Below, piece by piece: positions 9,053-16,487 of a stretch of 64,000 nucleotides of DNA. The notes under the pieces were generated by a model. That model was not told the DNA's origin and made no database searches. It saw only the letters and a program-made list of their open reading frames with translations. The stretch spans positions 186,001-250,000 of the forward strand of contig JADJFV010000033.1 in assembly GCA_016708435.1 (NCBI GenBank). Reading direction: 5' to 3'. Every line of letters starts with the position of its first letter. The first letter of the stretch is position 1. Source of the DNA: Leptospiraceae bacterium (GTDB lineage: Bacteria; Spirochaetota; Leptospiria; Leptospirales; Leptospiraceae). A program made the translations under genes and the position numbers.

Positions 9053-9355
9053 ATGGAGTATGCAAAGCAAGAAGGATTTGAGCGGGTAATCGTATTTATC
9101 TCTAAGAACCTGAGTCGAGACGAAAAACGCCTATTAAAGATATTAAAGCTAAATTCCTTTCTTTATTATCGTGAGGCTAATTTTTATTATGCTCAAAATA
9201 TATTTAATCCAACAGGCTATATTCGTAAAGAAAAATTAACCCGAATATTAGAAGGCAAGGCAAAGCCTTCCTCGGAATCAACCTTTCGAATGATTGAATT
9301 AGAAATGGATAGAGAAATAAGCTCCAACCTAATAAAAATACGCTATGTAAACTGA
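9053..9355 (+). CDS. Hypothetical protein, 100 residues, possibly a gene remnant
   Basis: The ORF opens with MEYAKQEGFERVIVF and ends in EMDREISSNLIKIRYVN. The composition (charged, Tyr/Phe-rich, with a GYIRKEKLTRILEGKAKP helix-like stretch) is that of a real folded protein, but no family is recognised. The frame is already open eight codons before the ATG, and no Shine-Dalgarno is present, so the start may be lost. It sits behind two broken ORFs and A/T homopolymers, next to the restriction cluster, so a decayed accessory gene is the best guess. Confidence 0.4.
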   Translation: MEYAKQEGFERVIVFISKNLSRDEKRLLKILKLNSFLYYREANFYYAQNIFNPTGYIRKEKLTRILEGKAKPSSESTFRMIELEMDREISSNLIKIRYVN

Positions 9356-9416
9356 AAGAAATTTCTTTGAATGCTGTCATACTTTAATCAAAGCCCGAAT
9401 AGTATTCGAGCCGCTG

Positions 9417-9443
9417 AATCCTGTAAATCTTGTTAATCCTGTC
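9417..9443. repeat. Three 9-bp tandem units
   Basis: AATCCTGTA, AATCTTGTT and AATCCTGTC follow each other directly in the gap before the histidine kinase gene. Similar ATCCTGTAAATC-type strings are scattered in many bacterial genomes. No function is inferred. Confidence 0.5.
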
Positions 9444-9547
9444 TAAAAAAAAATTCGATCAAAATAGATATATCCTTCTGACTTGAGTTATAATTAAATA
9501 ATTTTACTTTCCAAATCAGCCCGTCTAAATAAACGTATGAGGTGAAG

Positions 9548-10915
9548 ATGAAAGTATTTTTCCCATTACGAAAAACGTTTAAAACTAGGGGTTTGTTTCA
9601 ATTATTGTTTTTTCTATTGAATCTTGGTTCAAAGAAAGCGAGTCAAGAAGATCAAATTCGAATCCGAATTACAAATTTAATTTCCATTACATTCCTTTTG
9701 GGGATTGTAATTTTTACGACAATGCAGTTGATTTTGTTTTGCACTACCGAAATAGAGTTTTTATTCTCTTTTGGGTTGTTAAACTTAATGATCCTCGGTT
9801 TAAATCGTTTGGGCTACATTGGATTAACCAAAATCCTACATATAATCATTATCAATCTCTCTGTCTTTGTAATCGTTCAAAAAGAAAAAGATTTACCTGC
9901 CATTGTAGTATATCAACTATTAGCCGCATTTTTACCATTTTTGTTGTTTCGCTTGAGTCAGATCAAATACATTATCCTATCTATAATTTTTAATTTTGCT
10001 TTAGTGATTTTAAGTTCTCCTTATCTTTTTTCGTGGCTAACGCCCAATATTCATACCCAAAAGCAAATCATATATGAAACAGCATTTGCGCTTTGGAATA
10101 GTTATGTTTGCTCTATTTGCTTTCTTTTGTATTTCTATTTGCAAAACGAGAAAATGAAAAAGCGTGTCACAGCACAAACTCTTAGAACAAAAAATTTGAA
10201 TGCTCAGCTTACAGAATTATTAGAAGAACAGAAATTAACCACGCAGATCATCGCGCATGATTTGCGTAATCCGCTTTCTTCTATTTTAGGAATTGAATCT
10301 ATTTTAAATCCGATTCTTGAGAAAAATAAAACCATTCCGCAAGAAATTCCCAAATTTCTAGGTTTAATTTTTAAATCTGCGTCTAATGGAATCCGGGTAA
10401 TTGAAGACATTAGAGACGCCTATTCCTTTGAACAAAAAGGGGTTACAATCGAAATCGAATCTTTACCAATAGAAGAAATTCTTTCGGAAATTTCTGTTAG
10501 CTTTCAGACTATGTTAGAGGAAAAGCAAGTGCGGATAATCCTATCTTGCCCCACGGGACTACGAATTAGGACAAATCGCCTTCGTTTAACACGAGCCATT
10601 GAAAATGCACTTACTAACGCTATTAAGTTTAGTCCCGAAAAAGGAGAAATTCAAATCAATGTATTTGCAAAAGATTATATTGATATTACCATTAAAGATT
10701 CTGGAATAGGCATTCCTAAGAAACTACATAGATTTTTATTTCAGAAATTTACCCAAGCCAAGCGCAGAGGCTTACACAACGAAGTCTCTACCGGACTCGG
10801 AATGTATATCATTCATAAAATCATGATTTCCCTTGGCGGTGCCGTCACAATCGACAGCATTGAGAACAGGGGAACAAGCATTAGCCTCTTACTGCCCCTG
10901 TCTAAAATGGAGTGA
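9548..10915 (+). CDS. Membrane-bound sensor histidine kinase
   Basis: 455 residues from the ATG at 9548, chosen over the GTG at 9542 because AGGTG lies 4 bases ahead. The first 190 residues are strongly hydrophobic with about six membrane helices and no recognisable extracellular sensor, so the membrane part itself is probably the input. The phosphoacceptor helix has IAHDLRNPLSS with His237. The catalytic domain has the N-box (ENALTNAIKFSP), the G1-box (DSGIGIP), an F-box and G2 (STGLGMYI). These kinases autophosphorylate and pass the phosphate to a response regulator; none is adjacent, so this is an orphan kinase. Confidence 0.9.
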   Translation: MKVFFPLRKTFKTRGLFQLLFFLLNLGSKKASQEDQIRIRITNLISITFLLGIVIFTTMQLILFCTTEIEFLFSFGLLNLMILGLNRLGYIGLTKILHIIIINLSVFVIVQKEKDLPAIVVYQLLAAFLPFLLFRLSQIKYIILSIIFNFALVILSSPYLFSWLTPNIHTQKQIIYETAFALWNSYVCSICFLLYFYLQNEKMKKRVTAQTLRTKNLNAQLTELLEEQKLTTQIIAHDLRNPLSSILGIESILNPILEKNKTIPQEIPKFLGLIFKSASNGIRVIEDIRDAYSFEQKGVTIEIESLPIEEILSEISVSFQTMLEEKQVRIILSCPTGLRIRTNRLRLTRAIENALTNAIKFSPEKGEIQINVFAKDYIDITIKDSGIGIPKKLHRFLFQKFTQAKRRGLHNEVSTGLGMYIIHKIMISLGGAVTIDSIENRGTSISLLLPLSKME

Positions 10916-10924
10916 TTTTTTATT

Positions 10925-11833
10925 TCATTTCCTCATAACCACATTCTTGCCCGGAAAGAATACAATCGTATCGTTTTGACCGAGTTGAATTTCGGTTGCG
11001 TATTCGTTATTAGCTGCTTGGTATTGCCCCACTTCATAGAATTTTAAACCTTTGGTGGATTTAATTTGAGCAATTGCGTCTGGGTTTTTCTTTAAATCAA
11101 AGCAGTAACTCTTTAAACAGAGTCTATCTGATTCTTCTATTCCATCTCCTTCTCCCATTTTCATTTGTTCATCTCTGCGGTAAATATCGATTATATCCTT
11201 AGTGAGAATATTGATAGATTTGATTCCGCTTCCACCATAGCCTGCATCTCCGATACTCCAACTAGTGGCTAAGTGGTCTTTGTCTATCCATCCATTTACA
11301 ACTGTATCGGTAAATGCATTTACAGGTTGGTCATTGCTTGCTTTATAAACGACGACGAGGCAGCCTGCTTGCATATAATTGTTCATACAATCTGTTAATT
11401 CTGTATTGCCTTGAGCGGGAGTTGAATAAAATATAAAATAATAACTCCCTTCATTGTTTTTCTCGGAGCCTTCAATGATTGCATTGATCAAGTATCCGCC
11501 AAACACATAACCTGTTTTATCTCCAAATTGAACTTTTGCCCATTTGCCTTTTTTATCGTTTATTTCTATTTCTTCGCCCACTTCTTCTGTTGGCTCGATC
11601 ATAGAATACTTTGGAATTAGAAAAGCAACCTTTCCTTCCAGAGAAGGCACATCCCTTGCATTAAGCCCACCATCTGCCATTACGATTTTAGTCGTTTGAC
11701 GGGAGGCAGGATTTAATTGGGGATGAAAATCAGTGTTCCCATATTTATTGATTTTCTGCTTACAGTTTCCAATTTCTAAAAGGATAATCAGGATTATCCA
11801 TATCATAGCATAGTTTTGTATTTTAATCTTCAT
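10925..11833 (-). CDS. SH3-domain lipoprotein
   Basis: 302 residues. The N-terminus is a lipoprotein signal with a hydrophobic stretch ending LLEIGNC, a relaxed spirochaetal lipobox. Residues about 50-115 look like a bacterial SH3 domain: GLNARDVPS, then WAKVQFGDKTGYVFGGYL. Such domains usually bind peptidoglycan or peptides. The rest (to 302) is a polar domain with several Cys and no recognised family. It converges with the histidine kinase gene, 9 bases apart. Membrane anchoring is inferred from the signal; the function is unknown. Confidence 0.7.
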   Translation of the reverse strand: MKIKIQNYAMIWIILIILLEIGNCKQKINKYGNTDFHPQLNPASRQTTKIVMADGGLNARDVPSLEGKVAFLIPKYSMIEPTEEVGEEIEINDKKGKWAKVQFGDKTGYVFGGYLINAIIEGSEKNNEGSYYFIFYSTPAQGNTELTDCMNNYMQAGCLVVVYKASNDQPVNAFTDTVVNGWIDKDHLATSWSIGDAGYGGSGIKSINILTKDIIDIYRRDEQMKMGEGDGIEESDRLCLKSYCFDLKKNPDAIAQIKSTKGLKFYEVGQYQAANNEYATEIQLGQNDTIVFFPGKNVVMRK

Positions 11834-12014
11834 TTGAAAAACTATTATATTACTTCCTTACTATTTTACAATAGAAAATATCGTTTGAGTTGGTTACAAA
11901 AAATGAAGAAAGTGATCTGGGGTTGCGTAAACGCATTGAAACTAGCATTTTTAGCATTGGGTTTTTTTGTTGGATAGCTTCAAACCTCATTCAAATTTCT
12001 GTCTAATACTTAAT

Positions 12015-12398
12015 ATGCTATATAAAGTATTGATAATATTACTTATAATTACGCTTAATCACTGTTATGCTACAGATAGAACCAAATACATAGATGAATA
12101 CACTGCTAGACAAAGATTGTATCTAATCACAATTTTAAAATGTAGTATAAGTGGTGGAACATCTAAAAACAATGTGGAAGTATTTGCCTTTGTAGAAAAG
12201 AATTTTTCTAAGACTTATACTTTAACCGAAGGAGAGCGCAAAAAGGTTACCTATTTTAAAAAAGATGTAGATACTTGTGAAAGAAATATCACTGCCTTTG
12301 ATTTTAAAAATTGTAATCTGAAAGACTTTGACCTCTTAAACTTACTCTCCAAAGGTCAGCTATGTAAATTGGAGCCAGCAAGCTTCTTCCAATTCTGA
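12015..12398 (+). CDS. Small hypothetical lipoprotein
   Basis: 127 residues if the ATG at 12015 is used, which gives a clean lipoprotein signal MLYKVLIILLIITLNHC. An upstream TTG at 11967 would add 16 polar residues before the signal and is less likely. The mature part has four more Cys and no recognised domain. It ends head to head with the beta-barrel-like gene on the other strand, directly abutting it. Its function is not known. Confidence 0.6.
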   Translation: MLYKVLIILLIITLNHCYATDRTKYIDEYTARQRLYLITILKCSISGGTSKNNVEVFAFVEKNFSKTYTLTEGERKKVTYFKKDVDTCERNITAFDFKNCNLKDFDLLNLLSKGQLCKLEPASFFQF

Positions 12399-13571
12399 TT
12401 AGAATTTTGCTGAATAACCAATATGCAAGATAAAAATATTTTTTACAATATGTTGCTCCTGGTAATTGCGAGTGGCATATTGCTTTGCGGCTTCGTGTGT
12501 GTTAGATTGGTGGATAGTATCTAATACCAATCTGTTTGCAATGCCCGCAGTCTTAGAAGGATCTACAGTCTTTCCATCATTGGGGTTAACATCATTATGC
12601 CCACCTATCCTTGGATAATTTCTATCGTTATCATACAGGTAAAGATTTGGTCGATGAGTTCCATTGAGTCCAATTAAGAAATGTCCGAAGAAAAATTGAA
12701 GACGAGCCGTTATATCACTAATTCCATTTCGTTTGTCGATGGAATTGTTCGGTGTTTGATAGCCTGCTTCTAGTATGGGGATAACACGAAAAAACTCCTC
12801 TTTAAAGAATTCGTGTTTAAGAATCGCTCTTGTATGAATGTTTCCGTTGCTAAGTCCGTTTGCCTCTGAGCTAAAACGGTAATAGGCTGTTATCTCCGGA
12901 TTTAAGAATTTCAAAACGGAAGATCTATAACCAATCACCCATTCTCCAAATGTAAACTTCGACGGATAATTCTGATTATTCAGAAAAAACATTCCAGTTC
13001 TAAATCCTCCCGCCTTTGTTTCCCAGTCATAATACAATTGACCAAAGAATACATCGCGCATACCATTCTGCTCTCTATGTGGTTTTAATGCGTTCGGATC
13101 AAAGTCCAAAACTCCAGATTGAATTGCTCTATTGAATTTGTTTACTTGCTCATCACCGCCCGGTGTTGTTTGAAATCTTAAATCTGCATCTTTGTTCGAT
13201 CTATTTTCCAATGGATTATTGGATGTGAGAAGAAATTTTAAACCCGGCAGAGGAAGATGAAAGATTACATTCGTGCTTAGAAACCAAGATTCGGCAAAGG
13301 ACTTATAGCTATCTTGATTTCTGTGACTTAGCTTTTCTCCGTAGATGCTTAGTCCTCTGAAATTAATATCGTTTGCATAGTATTGTGTGATTGTAAAATC
13401 ATGTTTGGTTTCTGCTGGTTTGTCGGACTTCACGATTTTAGGATTTGAGTCTTCTGTTTTTGTTTCTGTCTGAATGGAAGAGGATTCTTTTTTTCCTGAC
13501 TCTACTGAATTTCCCGCTTGTCCTTGCAAAGCGAACGTTATTAGAAATAGGGTTGTGATGATTATTCTCAT
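12399..13571 (-). CDS. Predicted outer-membrane beta-barrel protein
   Basis: 390 residues with a Sec signal (MRIIITTLFLITFALQGQAG), a charged Ser/Lys/Glu linker to about residue 55, then alternating hydrophobic and aromatic strands (FTITQYYANDINFRGLSIYG, FRTGMFFLN, LQFFFGHFLIGLNG) and a terminal HIGYSAKF. A final aromatic residue is the usual signal for outer-membrane barrel insertion. This fits a porin-like protein of spirochaetes, but no named family is recognised. The gene is divergent from a TetR regulator 234 bases away, which may control it (inference). Confidence 0.65.
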   Translation of the reverse strand: MRIIITTLFLITFALQGQAGNSVESGKKESSSIQTETKTEDSNPKIVKSDKPAETKHDFTITQYYANDINFRGLSIYGEKLSHRNQDSYKSFAESWFLSTNVIFHLPLPGLKFLLTSNNPLENRSNKDADLRFQTTPGGDEQVNKFNRAIQSGVLDFDPNALKPHREQNGMRDVFFGQLYYDWETKAGGFRTGMFFLNNQNYPSKFTFGEWVIGYRSSVLKFLNPEITAYYRFSSEANGLSNGNIHTRAILKHEFFKEEFFRVIPILEAGYQTPNNSIDKRNGISDITARLQFFFGHFLIGLNGTHRPNLYLYDNDRNYPRIGGHNDVNPNDGKTVDPSKTAGIANRLVLDTIHQSNTHEAAKQYATRNYQEQHIVKNIFILHIGYSAKF

Positions 13572-13805
13572 GCAGAAGTGCTTCCTTTATTTTTATTAAA
13601 AGACAGTGCGAGAATAATTCTCCTTTGTCTCAGTCTTAAAAGTTTATTCGAAAAAGAAATTAATTAAACCACTTTCCTTTTCCAATTATAAATACCAATT
13701 ACTTTAATGAATACAAGAGCTATTCTGAAATATTTATTCGAATGAATGATGTTTTGCACTTGCAAGAAATGAAACTCTCTTAACGATGAATTATCAAATT
13801 GGAAA

Positions 13806-14447
13806 ATGAGAATGGGAAAAGAAAACAGTAAAACTAAAATGCGAATTATAGATAAGGCTTGTGAGTTATTCCTCGCCTACGGTTACTCTAGAGTCACAAT
13901 GGATGAGATTTGTCGCTCCCTTGTGATGAGTCGCAAGACAATGTATACATATTTTTCCAACAAAGAAGAGCTTCTTCGAGAAGTGATTCTCAACAGATCT
14001 CAATGTAGGCGCGTCGCGATTGATGGTATTCTCAGTGACTCTACGCTTGATTTTATGCAACGATTTAGAAAAATGATTGAATACATCAGTAAGGAAAGTC
14101 CACGAGAAAGTATTCACTTCATGCAAGATATAAAGACTAACGCACCGAATATTTGGTCAGAAATGATTGAGATTCGAAACAAGGACATTCCAATTCGAAT
14201 GGGCAATTTTCTTAAAGATGGAATAAAACGCGGAATTGTCAAAAAAAATATGAAGACAGATATTTTTATCCGAATGCACCTTGCAGTAGTAAACGAATTA
14301 ATGAATCCAGAAACACTCCTCGAAATGGGTTTCACTGTTGCTGAAATGATACAAGAAATAGATTCTGTTCTATTCTTTGGAATTATAGATCAAAACGCAC
14401 CAGAATTCCATAAACCTACCCCTAAAAATAACAAGATCAAAAAGTAA
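13806..14447 (+). CDS. TetR/AcrR-family transcriptional regulator
   Basis: 213 residues. The N-terminal helix-turn-helix is clear: IIDKACELFLAYGYSRVTMD followed by EICRSLVMSRKTMYTYFSNKEELL (about residues 14-58). The C-terminal ligand domain is not assignable. TetR proteins are usually repressors released by a small ligand and often control an adjacent divergent gene, here the beta-barrel gene at 12399-13571. A hairpin with a T-run follows the stop, so it is probably monocistronic. Confidence 0.88.
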   Translation: MRMGKENSKTKMRIIDKACELFLAYGYSRVTMDEICRSLVMSRKTMYTYFSNKEELLREVILNRSQCRRVAIDGILSDSTLDFMQRFRKMIEYISKESPRESIHFMQDIKTNAPNIWSEMIEIRNKDIPIRMGNFLKDGIKRGIVKKNMKTDIFIRMHLAVVNELMNPETLLEMGFTVAEMIQEIDSVLFFGIIDQNAPEFHKPTPKNNKIKK

Positions 14448-14460
14448 TTTCCATAAAAGG

Positions 14461-14490
14461 GTTTCCAACTATTTTTTTTGGAAACTTTTT
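14461..14490 (+). terminator. Rho-independent terminator after the TetR gene
   Basis: GTTTCC at 14461-14466 pairs with GGAAAC at 14480-14485 across a T-rich loop, and five T follow at once. It starts 14 bases after the TetR stop. The stem is only 6 bp and AT-rich in the loop, so efficiency is uncertain. Confidence 0.55.
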
Positions 14491-14560
14491 GTTTGACAGG
14501 GTAGTCTACTGTTTAAGGATAGGAAACATAAATTGTATTATTTGTTTCCTTTGTTATTTT

Positions 14561-16417
14561 ATGAAAATACTAAGAAATTTCCATTTGCTAGCATTTTTAC
14601 CAGTATTAGTCCTTTTGACCGATTTATTAGTTCGTAAGGATATATTACTTCAATTTAATTCGCGTATGCGAGGATACTATCTATTATCCATAGCTGGTTC
14701 TTTCTTGTTCTATCTCTTTATTCTTTTCTTCTTAAATCAAATCGCAAGAAAGATACCGAAAGCAGTTTCTTATTTCTTGGCTTTCTTGATTGCACTTATT
14801 TATTCCTTTTCTCTAATTGGCAGTTACGGATATTTTTTCCGCGCGAATATGCTGCCTAATTATTTTGTATTTCATTATATGATTCAGGAGCCGCTGAATT
14901 CTTTTACACTTCTCAAAGATTCACTTTCCATTTTTAGTTTTTTTATTTATATGCTCCTCACTAGTTTCAGTTTTTTCATAATTTGTAAATTCTCCCAAAT
15001 AAACTTACCCTTTAGCCGAGTTGGAAAGACAATCATTGTTATCCTCGGCATTTTTTCCTTATCCTTACTTACTATCATTACATTCAATACAAGATTTCAA
15101 GATCAACTTTATGTATCCGATGTAAATACGATTGCATTTGCTTCTAGAAACATTCTCAATAGACTTTCCTCTTCTCAAATGGGCTCGACTGGATTACAGT
15201 CTAGAACGAAAACATCCATACGGGAAAATATCCGTAAGCCTAAGTTTAATATTTTACTTGTAGTAGCAGAAAGTCTACGCAGAGATCATTTAAGTGTATA
15301 CAATTATGAAAGAGAGACGACTCCATTTTTGAAGGGAGTTGTTTCTTCTAAACCGAAAGAATTTTTCCTATTTCAAAATGCTTATTCCAATGCAAGCTCG
15401 ACTTTGATTTCTCTTCCAAGTATACTGACAGGAGCTTCTCCAGTTCAATCAGCAGCAGATACTCATTCTTATCCCGTATTTTGGGAGTATGGAAAAAAAG
15501 CAGAGATGGATACGTTTTATATCACCTCTCATAGTCTGGCATGGAATAATCTAAACGGATATTTATCGAATTCAGGTATTGATTTTTTGTATAATAGAGA
15601 GACTAGTGGTGAATCCATATATAACGACATTGGAATTGATGATAGAAAGACATTGCTAACATTTGATTCTCATATTAAAAAACTTGCAGTAGAAAAAAAG
15701 ACATTTGCTGGCGTTCTTCATTTGAATACAAATCATTTTCCTTTTTTTGTTCCGGGAAGTTCAAAGAAGTGGGATGGAAATGATGTAAGGGATATGTATG
15801 ACAATTCTGTTTATCATTTTGATAGACTGATGGAGTCTATGTTCAAGAGTCTTTCTGAATCAGGAACACTGGATAATACCATTATACTCATCACTTCCGA
15901 TCATGGAGAATCTCTACTCGAACACAATTACCTTGGACATATAGAGAGTTATTATTTAGAAGCAGTTTCGATTCCTATGATGATTTATATTCCCAAATCT
16001 CTACAAAAAGAATCGCAACTAGAAAAGTTATACACAAATACACACAAGAATGTAATGAACTTAGATATAATTCCAACGGTTGTAGACTTACTCCTTGAAT
16101 CCAATAAGGATAATTTTAAAACAGTTCAGCTTGGTGGTAAATCACTATTAGGCGAGATTTCCTCTGATAGAACGATTATTATTTCAAACAACAACGAAAT
16201 TTCATTATACAAAGTAGGAATTAGTTACATTCGAAATGATATGCATTATATTCTAAAAATAAATTCGATTCCCAAGAAGGAAGAATTGTATAATATAAGG
16301 CTAGATCATTTCGAAAGTAAAAATATTTGGGGCGAGCAAGACCAAAAGAAAAAATTAGAAATGAGAAATGAGCTAAATGGATGCACAGTTTGTTCAGAGA
16401 TTCTTTCTAATTTATAA
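14561..16417 (+). CDS. Membrane sulfatase-family transferase (EptA/LTA-synthase-like)
   Basis: 618 residues from the ATG at 14561; an earlier TTG would put 24 residues of doubtful leader in front. About five membrane helices fill the first 190 residues. The rest is an alkaline-phosphatase-fold domain: ILLVVAESLRRDHLS (first metal-site region), NASSTLISLPSILTG (likely nucleophile Ser/Thr) and LITSDHGESLLEHNYLGH (metal-binding Asp-His). This layout matches phosphoethanolamine transferases (EptA type) and LTA-synthase-like enzymes, which move a head group from a phospholipid onto an envelope acceptor outside the inner membrane. The acceptor cannot be deduced. Confidence 0.8.
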   Translation: MKILRNFHLLAFLPVLVLLTDLLVRKDILLQFNSRMRGYYLLSIAGSFLFYLFILFFLNQIARKIPKAVSYFLAFLIALIYSFSLIGSYGYFFRANMLPNYFVFHYMIQEPLNSFTLLKDSLSIFSFFIYMLLTSFSFFIICKFSQINLPFSRVGKTIIVILGIFSLSLLTIITFNTRFQDQLYVSDVNTIAFASRNILNRLSSSQMGSTGLQSRTKTSIRENIRKPKFNILLVVAESLRRDHLSVYNYERETTPFLKGVVSSKPKEFFLFQNAYSNASSTLISLPSILTGASPVQSAADTHSYPVFWEYGKKAEMDTFYITSHSLAWNNLNGYLSNSGIDFLYNRETSGESIYNDIGIDDRKTLLTFDSHIKKLAVEKKTFAGVLHLNTNHFPFFVPGSSKKWDGNDVRDMYDNSVYHFDRLMESMFKSLSESGTLDNTIILITSDHGESLLEHNYLGHIESYYLEAVSIPMMIYIPKSLQKESQLEKLYTNTHKNVMNLDIIPTVVDLLLESNKDNFKTVQLGGKSLLGEISSDRTIIISNNNEISLYKVGISYIRNDMHYILKINSIPKKEELYNIRLDHFESKNIWGEQDQKKKLEMRNELNGCTVCSEILSNL

Positions 16418-16455
16418 TCATTTCTGTCTACTAACATTAGTGTCGTGAAATTGAA

Positions 16456-16478
16456 ATAATTGTCATGGTGACAATTAT
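16456..16478. repeat. Perfect palindrome at the 3' end of the exosortase locus
   Basis: ATAATTGTCA and TGACAATTAT form a perfect 10-bp inverted repeat around a TGG loop, in the short gap between the convergent transferase and MSEP-CTERM genes. It may be a bidirectional terminator, but lacks a T-run. It shares the TTGTCAT.GTGA string with the inverted repeat at 19862-19898 at the other end of the locus. Confidence 0.6.
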
Positions 16479-16487
16479 GCAACAACT

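Noticed and set aside
327..9355. Prophage region
   Set aside because: No integrase, capsid, tail or lysis genes; only restriction-type genes and short remnants.
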